A DNA stretch of 64,000 nt, taken from assembly GCA_001270045.2 (NCBI GenBank), contig DF970689.1, forward strand, positions 39,350-103,349, given 5' to 3'. Made by a program: the position numbers and the translations under genes. Under the pieces are notes generated by a model. The model ran no database searches, was not told the origin of the DNA, and saw only the letters and a list, made by a program, of their open reading frames with translations. This DNA comes from Bacteroidales bacterium 6E (GTDB taxonomy: Bacteria; Bacteroidota; Bacteroidia; Bacteroidales; Prolixibacteraceae). This document shows, piece by piece, positions 9,012 to 17,929 of the stretch. The first letter of the stretch is position 1; the number at the start of each line of letters is the position of its first letter.

Positions 9012-9060
9012 TTGTCAAGATATGGAGGGATAGCCTTTCAATTGAAAGGTAGATTGCAAA

Positions 9061-9091
9061 AAAAAAGCCACCTGAATAAGGTGGCTTTTTT
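9061..9091. terminator. Bidirectional intrinsic terminator between the DUF6249 gene and eno
   Basis: A-tract plus GCCACCT, loop GAATA, AGGTGGC plus T-tract. The stem is flanked by A runs on the left and T runs on the right, so it can end transcription from both converging genes. Confidence 0.9.
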
Positions 9092-9109
9092 GTATAATCT
9101 AATGATCAA

Positions 9110-10417
<1,308 letters not shown>

Positions 10418-10491
10418 TTATTTTTTGGTGAATATTCCTTAAATAGTTCCTGATGGTTTTATTTTTTTTCTAAAACTGTAACAAAGATAGT

Positions 10492-10499
10492 AAAATGAT
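10492..10499 (-). promoter_or_regulatory. Putative -7 box for eno
   Basis: On the minus strand this reads TATCTTTG, a full match to TAnnTTTG, about 80 bases before the eno start. The -33 element is not convincing. Confidence 0.35.
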
Positions 10500-10592
10500 C
10501 TGAACAGTTTTTTTTGCAATTATCATAAATGGGATATTTCACACAATCTTAAATATGGCCTGATATCCAGTGGAGCTTCAAAATCAATATCT

Positions 10593-13550
10593 TCACTGTT
10601 CTTCTTCCACAATTCGGATCAATCCGTCAAACATGTCAGCATGAGCCATGATTTTGCCTTCATTTCCATAAACACAATAATTGTTGCATTTCAGGATGTC
10701 TTCGACCATGTCGGCCATACCCCTTATGTCTTCTGAGCGTATTGCAAGGATTTCCTGTCGTTCTTTGTTAAGCATTTCTGCAGTGGTGCCTTCGAAAAAG
10801 TAATGCATGGCTGCTGAACCTTTCTGCGACGGCGTTTTGGGCTGGTCAAGATTTGAGATTGTACCAATGATATAGCGGGTGAGTGTATCTTTGTCGGCAT
10901 GGAAATTTCTGATATAACCGGGTGTCGCATCTATAGCTGCCAGGGTTTCCCTTAGATTGGGGTCACGATAGCTGGCAAAATAGGTGTTGCCATGTGGGGC
11001 AAATCCACAAAATCCACCGTAGGCACCACCCTGAACCCTGATCTGGTTTTGAAGCCAGTCGGTGCTGAGGATTTGGCTTAAGACATGCATATGGCCTGTC
11101 CACTCATACCCCAGTTGTTTAAAATCAAAACTCTTCACTACATATTGAACCTGGGATGCCGAAAGGATGGCTTCATTCTTTCTCTCAAGGCTTAAATTCC
11201 AGGGGAAGAATTGTCCTGAATCCAAATGCATCCGTTCAATATTGCCTGATAGCTTAAGCCTGAAACTTTCAAGATCTTCTGCCGGACAAACAACCAATAC
11301 CTTCAAATTGCGCTGTGAGAAGAGACGAAAAGCCGTTTCAATCAGTTTGCCACTAATAATGCTGGCTTTGGAATCGAAGGTTTTGGTTATTTCTGACAGT
11401 ACACGATAATATTCGACTCCCGAAGTCCATTCATTGAAATAGCCTCTTCTGGAGTACCCGGAACCAGCGCGGTTCATGGCATAATTCATTCCATTCTGGC
11501 GAATATTAGCGTCTATCTGTGCATGGTGCCTGCGGATCACCTGTTTTAGCCTGTCTTTATCCGTAAAAATGGTGCCTGAAAGAATTTCAAACATCAAATC
11601 CAGCATTAAATCGGTTTTTCCGGTGATCGCCTTGGCCGAAACGACCAATTGGGGCACAAGGTTCTCGTCGCGACGCTGATGCAGGAAAGTAGCCAGATTT
11701 GAAGTAAATCCTCCGGTATGGATATTGATTTGGTTTTCAAGATCACCATATGAATATTTATGAGTACTCAGCTTTCCCAATAAGGCTGTCATGAGAGAGG
11801 CGTAAGGGATGAGTTCCTGAGGCAGGCATCGAACATCGAAGTAGAAACTGGTATAAACGATCCCATTGGTGAATACATCATGGTGCATGATTTGTATTCC
11901 ATCAGTATCAACCTTGTTTAATTCGTAAAACAAGGCATTCTCCGGAATATCCGAAAGTTTGAGCATGGGTATGGTTTCCAGTGCTTCCGGAGTGTCTTCC
12001 TTTTGTTGATATTCGGAAAGTTGTTGTGTTTCTCTTATCAGATTGTCCACCTCATCCTGATTAAGCGAATGCTTGTAATCCATGAGTTTGGTTTCCAGAT
12101 TGGCATCCAGGGTCCTTTGCAGCCCAGTTTCCGGATTCATGCTTAAAAGCACGCCATGGGGATTTTCCAAAAGGTACTTCCTTGTCAGGGTTTCAAGCAG
12201 TCCTGAATTGATCTGGTCCTTAAGATGCATCAGGGGCTCTTCGTACTCCAGCCCAAAAAATGGATTATCCTCAAAAAGCCAGCTCTGGACCATCAGGTCA
12301 AAATACATCAGTCCCTTCTGGGGAGTGTCTCCTTCTTTCAGCTGAAATTCATTTCGGTTCATGATGCCCTCGACCGTGGTTTTGTCAAACCCCTCGCTTA
12401 CGGCATTTTGCAAGGTGCTAAATACAATCTCCCTGAATCTCTCCATATCGTTGGGATTTGCATTTTGGACGATGATGTTAATGACGTTTTGCTGTCCTTC
12501 ATTAAACCAACCCATTACTTCCTTGCCGATGCCCGCATCCTGCAATGCCAGCCTAACCGGAGCAGATTCATGATTGACCATGGCATTAACAATGATGTCG
12601 AGTGCCAGTGATTCCAACCTTTCAGAAGTATGATTGGCTACAAAACTGAGAGAGAGATATGTATTGTCCTTAAGTGAATCACCTTCAGGCAAAGGATATG
12701 ATTCAATAACTGTTTTCAGTTCCCCGATAGGGGACTGAAGCGGTAATTCAATGGCTTCCTGAAGCCTGTTAAAATCCTTGAGGTACATTTCATGGATGAA
12801 TTCCAATTCACGATGCAAATCGGCATCTCCGTATAAAAGGATGTAACTGTTGGATGGATGGTAATAGCGGCGATGATATTCGCTGAAGTAATCACTTGTA
12901 AGTTCCGGAATGGCGTCAGGGTGACCTCCTGATGAAAAACCATAGGCATTGTCAGGAAAAAGGTTTTTGCTCATGTGGTAATACAACTGGTAGAGCGGAT
13001 TTGAAAAAGCTCCTTTCATTTCATTATAAACCACACCCTTGATGATGATGGGGGATTCGGGGGAATTCAACTCATAATGCCAGCCTTCCTGTTTCAGGAT
13101 CATGGGATCCTCGTGCATCATGGGCCTGAAAACCGCATCAAGGTAAACATGCATCAGGTTAAAATAGTCTGTTAAGTTCATGCTTGCCACAGGATATGTA
13201 GTATGGTCCGAGGCAGTCATGGCATTCAGGAAGGTATGGAGTGAACCTTTCAATAAAACGTCAAAAGGACTTCTTACGGGAAAACTTTTCGAACCATTCA
13301 ATACTGAATGTTCCAAAATATGTGGAGTACCACAGTCATTTTCAGGTAGGGTCTTAAATGTTATGCTGAATAATTTGTTGGGATCATTTGCTGCGATCTT
13401 AAACAATCGTGCCCCTGTATTTTCATGAATAAATTCAAGGCATTCGGCGTTGACCTCCCTGACGAACCTTTTCTCTTTAAGTTTAAATCCATGGTAGCTG
13501 CACCCCTCGATAAAGGTGCCCAAATCATGGTTTTCTTTCATTCTATACAT
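10593..13550 (-). CDS. M16C insulinase-family zinc metalloprotease (PreP-like)
   Basis: A 985-residue two-lobe pitrilysin-family peptidase. The inverted zinc motif HILEH is at residues 77-81, with the downstream acidic ligand probably in the VVYNEMKGAFSNP segment near residue 175. The size, the PreP-type opening of the fold and the C-terminal segment IRVQGGAYGGFCGFAP match the M16C subfamily, which degrades short unfolded peptides inside a closed chamber. No signal peptide is present, so it is probably cytoplasmic. A second start at residue 4 (13541) is equally possible. An 8-bp inverted repeat lies just upstream. Confidence 0.92.
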   Translation of the reverse strand: MYRMKENHDLGTFIEGCSYHGFKLKEKRFVREVNAECLEFIHENTGARLFKIAANDPNKLFSITFKTLPENDCGTPHILEHSVLNGSKSFPVRSPFDVLLKGSLHTFLNAMTASDHTTYPVASMNLTDYFNLMHVYLDAVFRPMMHEDPMILKQEGWHYELNSPESPIIIKGVVYNEMKGAFSNPLYQLYYHMSKNLFPDNAYGFSSGGHPDAIPELTSDYFSEYHRRYYHPSNSYILLYGDADLHRELEFIHEMYLKDFNRLQEAIELPLQSPIGELKTVIESYPLPEGDSLKDNTYLSLSFVANHTSERLESLALDIIVNAMVNHESAPVRLALQDAGIGKEVMGWFNEGQQNVINIIVQNANPNDMERFREIVFSTLQNAVSEGFDKTTVEGIMNRNEFQLKEGDTPQKGLMYFDLMVQSWLFEDNPFFGLEYEEPLMHLKDQINSGLLETLTRKYLLENPHGVLLSMNPETGLQRTLDANLETKLMDYKHSLNQDEVDNLIRETQQLSEYQQKEDTPEALETIPMLKLSDIPENALFYELNKVDTDGIQIMHHDVFTNGIVYTSFYFDVRCLPQELIPYASLMTALLGKLSTHKYSYGDLENQINIHTGGFTSNLATFLHQRRDENLVPQLVVSAKAITGKTDLMLDLMFEILSGTIFTDKDRLKQVIRRHHAQIDANIRQNGMNYAMNRAGSGYSRRGYFNEWTSGVEYYRVLSEITKTFDSKASIISGKLIETAFRLFSQRNLKVLVVCPAEDLESFRLKLSGNIERMHLDSGQFFPWNLSLERKNEAILSASQVQYVVKSFDFKQLGYEWTGHMHVLSQILSTDWLQNQIRVQGGAYGGFCGFAPHGNTYFASYRDPNLRETLAAIDATPGYIRNFHADKDTLTRYIIGTISNLDQPKTPSQKGSAAMHYFFEGTTAEMLNKERQEILAIRSEDIRGMADMVEDILKCNNYCVYGNEGKIMAHADMFDGLIRIVEEEQ

Positions 13551-13564
13551 ATGCGGTATTTTTT

Positions 13565-13589
13565 ACGTCAGTCGTTATGATACTGACGT
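13565..13589. promoter_or_regulatory. Perfect inverted repeat upstream of the M16C peptidase gene
   Basis: ACGTCAGT (13565-13572), 9-base spacer, ACTGACGT (13582-13589). It is an operator-like dyad 15 bases upstream of the peptidase start and just downstream of a near -7 box (CATCTTTG on the minus strand, 13606-13599). The regulator is unknown. Confidence 0.4.
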
Positions 13590-13688
13590 CATAAGGATGC
13601 AAAGATGCAGGAATTCCCTGAATTACTTTGCAAGGAGCATGTTTTTTGAAATGGCAGGAATCAAGCAATTCCGATTGGCCTATGTGAA

Positions 13689-15179
13689 TCAGGAAGGTTT
13701 ATAGCTTTTGATTCCTAATTTTATCATCCTGGATTCCAAAGTGGTGGGTTTCATGCCTAGTATGATGGCTGCTCCGTTATCACCTCTGATTCGCCAGTTG
13801 GTATGCTGCAGTACTTTTTCGATATATTCCTTTTCTACCTCCTCAAGAGGTTTGAGCCCTTCCTCAGTTTTTGCCTTTTCCCTGGCAAATAGCCAATCCC
13901 CGATTTCCAGGTTTGTTCCGGAACTCAGAATGACTGCCCTCTCAACAATGTTTTCCAGTTCCCTGATGTTACCTGGCCAATTGTATGCATGAAGCTTTTT
14001 CATCTCGTCTGCAGGAATGGATCGTATTTCCTTATTGATTTTTTCTGAAGATCTTGACACAAAATAGTGTACCAGCTCAGAAATGTCATTTTTTCTTTCC
14101 CTAAGGGCTGGCAGATGTATAGGAAATACGTTAAGCCGATAAAACAGGTCACTCCTGAAGCGCCCTTCATGTACTTCATCCAATAAATTACGATTAGTGG
14201 CCGCAATAATCCTTACATCTACCTTGACGGTAGTATTGCTGCCAATCCTTTCGAATTCTCCTTCTTGCAAAACCCTAAGCAGTTTGGGTTGTAATTCGGA
14301 AGGCAATTCTCCAATCTCGTCCAGAAAAAGGGTTCCTTTATGGGCAAGTTCAAAACGTCCGATTTTTTTGGCCAGGGCACCTGTAAAAGCTCCCTTCTCA
14401 TGACCAAACAATTCACTTTCGATCAGGGTGGCAGGGATGGATGCGCAATTGATTTTTACAAATGCCTTGTTCTTCCGGTTGCTGTTTTTATAGATGGCCC
14501 TCGCAATGAGTTCTTTTCCTGTACCTGTTTCCCCAGTAATCAGGACCGTGGCATCAGTTCCGGCTACCTGCTCAACCTGCCTTAGAACCTTTCTCAAACT
14601 ATCATTCTGACCAATGATTTCATCAAAATTCTTGTGAATTTTGATTTCTTCCCTTAGTTCAGTGTTTTCTGACTGCAGTTTTTCTTTCAGTTGGTTAATT
14701 TCATCATATGCCTTGGTTAGATCACCAAAAGATTTTTGCAGTTCGGCTGTTTTTTCGAGGACCTTATGTTCCAGATTCAGGTTTAGGGTCTTGAGCTGGT
14801 CATGGGTCAGTTTGAGGTCGATATGGGTTCTGACTCTGGTCAGAAGTTCCCATGAATTGAATGGTTTACTGATATAATCGACCCCGCCTGATTGAAATCC
14901 GCGGATGATACTTTCTGCATCTGACCGGGCGGTCAGAAAAATGACGGGTATATCCTTCAAGTCACGATCCTGTTTCATGGCCTGGCAAACCTGGAATCCA
15001 TCCATTACAGGCATCATGACATCAAGGATCACAAGGTCAAATTTTTCCTCCCTGAGCCAGTCTAGAGCTTTGGGTCCATCCAATGAATACTCGACATGAT
15101 AGTCATGATTCGATAAAAACCCTGCAAGAACCTGGATATTTCTCTTGTTATCATCTACTATCAATATTTTCTCGTTCAT
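13689..15179 (-). CDS. Sigma54-dependent response regulator (NtrC family)
   Basis: A 496-residue protein. The receiver domain spans about 1-120 with phosphoacceptor Asp in LVILDVMMPVMDG and Lys in YISKPF. A long coiled coil (about 125-185) leads into an AAA+ sigma54-activation domain (about 190-420) with Walker A GETGTGKELIARAIY, the GAFTGA loop, Walker B TLFLDEIGELP and the arginine-finger region FRSDLFYRLNVFP. A Fis-type helix-turn-helix closes the protein (GAAIILGMKPTTLESRM). It activates sigma54 promoters when phosphorylated. The hybrid kinase gene upstream on the same strand is the likeliest partner. Targets are unknown. Confidence 0.95.
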   Translation of the reverse strand: MNEKILIVDDNKRNIQVLAGFLSNHDYHVEYSLDGPKALDWLREEKFDLVILDVMMPVMDGFQVCQAMKQDRDLKDIPVIFLTARSDAESIIRGFQSGGVDYISKPFNSWELLTRVRTHIDLKLTHDQLKTLNLNLEHKVLEKTAELQKSFGDLTKAYDEINQLKEKLQSENTELREEIKIHKNFDEIIGQNDSLRKVLRQVEQVAGTDATVLITGETGTGKELIARAIYKNSNRKNKAFVKINCASIPATLIESELFGHEKGAFTGALAKKIGRFELAHKGTLFLDEIGELPSELQPKLLRVLQEGEFERIGSNTTVKVDVRIIAATNRNLLDEVHEGRFRSDLFYRLNVFPIHLPALRERKNDISELVHYFVSRSSEKINKEIRSIPADEMKKLHAYNWPGNIRELENIVERAVILSSGTNLEIGDWLFAREKAKTEEGLKPLEEVEKEYIEKVLQHTNWRIRGDNGAAIILGMKPTTLESRMIKLGIKSYKPS

Positions 15180-15356
15180 TGCTTCAGATTTACGCTTGGA
15201 TAGGTGTTACGGAGTGGCCTGTCAAAACATAAGCCACGGTTGTAAAAATAGGCTTTTTTGTGTAACCCCTATCAATTTACGAATTTTAGGGCACAGACTG
15301 ACACATAAGTCAGGAAATTAAAACAGTCTTGTTTTCGCTTTTTGCCAATCTTAAAA

Positions 15357-17888
15357 TTATTCGTGGGAGACGCTTTTTGTCAGTTGCCCGACCAGGTCAG
15401 GAAATTCCCTGATCAGCCTTACCATGCCTTCGATATTAAAGCTTCTTCTGGATTGCAGTATTTCATTTCCGTAACTGACCAACTTTTCAATGTCGTATTT
15501 CTGGCCTGTATCAACCAGTAAATTTCCAAATTCTTCCACCTTTTTGATGGGTTGACGTTCCCTGATCTGTTTCCATAGATCCATGGCGATCTCATTCAGG
15601 ATTTGACTTGCCTCCTGAGGGACGGTGATCTGGCCTGATTCCATCGACTTTTTAGGCGATGCAGGATGTCCTGTTTCTGTGGCATTTAATTGATAGGGCA
15701 GGAAACGCATTAGATTTTCGATCAGTTCGGAGGCCTGGATTGGCTTTAACAGGTAACCGTCGAATCGTGAAAGCCACTCTTCCGTTGAATCATCGTTTAA
15801 AACAGAGGCAGATGATGCAATGACCGGAATCCTGGCTGTATGGTCACTTTGTCGAAGCCTGCCGAATAGCTCAAATCCATCCATTCCGGGCATTCTTATA
15901 TCAGTAATGACTAAATCGGGCAATTCTTGGTTGATCATTTCGATGGCTTGTTCGCCGTTATTTGCAGTGACGGTTTGAATACCTGCATATTCCAACATCT
16001 GACCCAAAAATTTCAGGTTGTCTTCCACGTCGTCAACAATCATTACTCTTGACCTGCCAAACCGGATGTCCTGCCAGTTTAAACTACTGTGTAAAGGTTT
16101 GGCATATTGGTCGTTTGACACTGACACTCCCCTGAAATGGAGTATAAAGGTACTGCCATTTCCCGGCTGGCTTACCAGGGAGATATCCCCGTCAAGCAAC
16201 TCGACAAGTTTCTTGGTTATGGCCAGTCCGAGGCCAGTTCCCCCGTGTTTTCTGCGATCGTGTCCTTCCTCTTGTGTAAATGACTGGAAAATGATTTTCT
16301 GAAATGTTTCAGAGATTCCAATTCCGGTGTCGCTAACTCTTATGATCAAGTCAATCTTTGCGTTCTCATTATTATTGGTTGAAGATGGATATGAGATTTC
16401 AGTGTCGACTTGTATAGTTCCCGTATCCGTATATTTAACGGCATTGCTGACCAGATTGAGCAGCACCTGGCGAAGCCGGGTTTCATCGACATAAATATAA
16501 TTGGGAAAATTGGCAGGCAGGTTGAAGTTTAACCTCAGACCTTTCTCTGCTGTCTTGAAATAGAAAATCTGTTCGATCTCTTTCAGTAGCTGACGATAGT
16601 TGACATAGTCACGGGATATTTTTAACATACCTGCTTCCACTTTGGATAGATCAAGTATGTCATTGATAAGACTGAGCAAGTTTTTACCACTGATCTTGAG
16701 GGAATTTAAATAATCAAGTGATTTATTGTCTTTCAGGGTATAGGTGAGCAGGTCTGCGAATCCCAGTATTGCATTCATCGGAGTCCGGATTTCATGGCTC
16801 ACGTTGGCCAGGAATTCACTTTTTGCCCGGGTTGCCTGATCTGCCTTATCCCGTGCCTCAATAAGGTCCTTCTCCAGTTTTTTCCTCGATGTGATATCCT
16901 GAGAGACCTTTACGAAATGGACAATTTCTTTCTTTTCATTGAAAATAGGGGAGATCACAACCGATTCCCAATATAGCCTACCGCTCTTGTGCCGGTTATG
17001 AAATTCTCCCTTCCAGCTTTCACCGTTTCTCAGGACATTCCAGATCTGGTTGTAAATGCCTTCAGCGGATTCGTCGGTACTTATTAAGTCCAGCTTGTAT
17101 CCAAGAATCTCATCCTTCAAATAGCCTGAATACTCCTCGAAAGTATGGTTTACATATTCAACCTCCCCTTCAAAGTTGGTAATTGCAACAGCTGCCAGAC
17201 TCTGTTCAACAGCCTGTGATAGCTTAAGTATTTCAGAATGGGACTCTTCAAGCTGACGCAGTGCATTTTCAGCCCGCTCCCTTTGTTCATTGGCATCCAG
17301 CAACAGATTAATGGCTGCTTTTCTCGAGTTTTCAAGATCTTGTGTTCTTGAATCAACCAGTTTTTCAAGATTGAGACGCGTATTAAGTGCCTCCTCAAAA
17401 GAACTTTTCTGATCGGTAATGTCAATTACGATTCCGAATAACCGAACTGCCCGACCATTCTGGATTTGGCTTTTGAAAATATGGCGTATGTATTTCAGTT
17501 TGCCATCCGGGGAGACAATTCTGTGATCAATTTTTTGTATTCCCGCATCTGATAGAACCTTCCGGTATGATAACAAAAGGTTTTTGCGATCATCAGCATG
17601 AGTGTGCCTAAGAATCAAACGGCCAATATTCAAATTTTTGACGGGGAAGGGTCCATAAATGGAAAAGATCTCATCGGAAATATACAGGTCACCCTTTTGT
17701 GGATTGTATTCCCAATATCCCAATCGGGCAAGGGTTGCCGCTTCCCTGAATTGGGTTTCATTTACCCTAAGACTATCTGTTTCCCTGCTTATCCGGGAAA
17801 TGGTGCGCCTCTGGACAATGAACAAGACGAGTAAGCCCAATGTCAGTGAAATAGTGAGATATAGCAACACTTCAACTGTCATCATCAT
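15357..17888 (-). CDS. Hybrid sensor histidine kinase with two PAS domains and receiver
   Basis: An 843-residue protein. One N-terminal membrane helix (residues about 5-25) is followed by two PAS domains with PAC motifs (FGIVIDITDQK and VKVSQDITSRK), separated by a coiled coil. HisKA has the phospho-His motif SHEIRTPMNAILGF near residue 363. HATPase motifs follow (NLVSNAVKYTD, DTGIGIS, GTGLGLAI). A receiver near residues 616-740 has DLVITDIRMPGMDG. The last 90 residues (KVEEFGNLLVDTG..YG..LQSRRSFN) resemble a degenerate tail found in Bacteroidota kinases and show no clear Hpt histidine. The gap to the PAS-only gene is 41 bases. Confidence 0.93.
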   Translation of the reverse strand: MMMTVEVLLYLTISLTLGLLVLFIVQRRTISRISRETDSLRVNETQFREAATLARLGYWEYNPQKGDLYISDEIFSIYGPFPVKNLNIGRLILRHTHADDRKNLLLSYRKVLSDAGIQKIDHRIVSPDGKLKYIRHIFKSQIQNGRAVRLFGIVIDITDQKSSFEEALNTRLNLEKLVDSRTQDLENSRKAAINLLLDANEQRERAENALRQLEESHSEILKLSQAVEQSLAAVAITNFEGEVEYVNHTFEEYSGYLKDEILGYKLDLISTDESAEGIYNQIWNVLRNGESWKGEFHNRHKSGRLYWESVVISPIFNEKKEIVHFVKVSQDITSRKKLEKDLIEARDKADQATRAKSEFLANVSHEIRTPMNAILGFADLLTYTLKDNKSLDYLNSLKISGKNLLSLINDILDLSKVEAGMLKISRDYVNYRQLLKEIEQIFYFKTAEKGLRLNFNLPANFPNYIYVDETRLRQVLLNLVSNAVKYTDTGTIQVDTEISYPSSTNNNENAKIDLIIRVSDTGIGISETFQKIIFQSFTQEEGHDRRKHGGTGLGLAITKKLVELLDGDISLVSQPGNGSTFILHFRGVSVSNDQYAKPLHSSLNWQDIRFGRSRVMIVDDVEDNLKFLGQMLEYAGIQTVTANNGEQAIEMINQELPDLVITDIRMPGMDGFELFGRLRQSDHTARIPVIASSASVLNDDSTEEWLSRFDGYLLKPIQASELIENLMRFLPYQLNATETGHPASPKKSMESGQITVPQEASQILNEIAMDLWKQIRERQPIKKVEEFGNLLVDTGQKYDIEKLVSYGNEILQSRRSFNIEGMVRLIREFPDLVGQLTKSVSHE

Positions 17889-17929
17889 GAAACAAAATCA
17901 GTAAAGGTTGTCATACAATTATATCTGCC

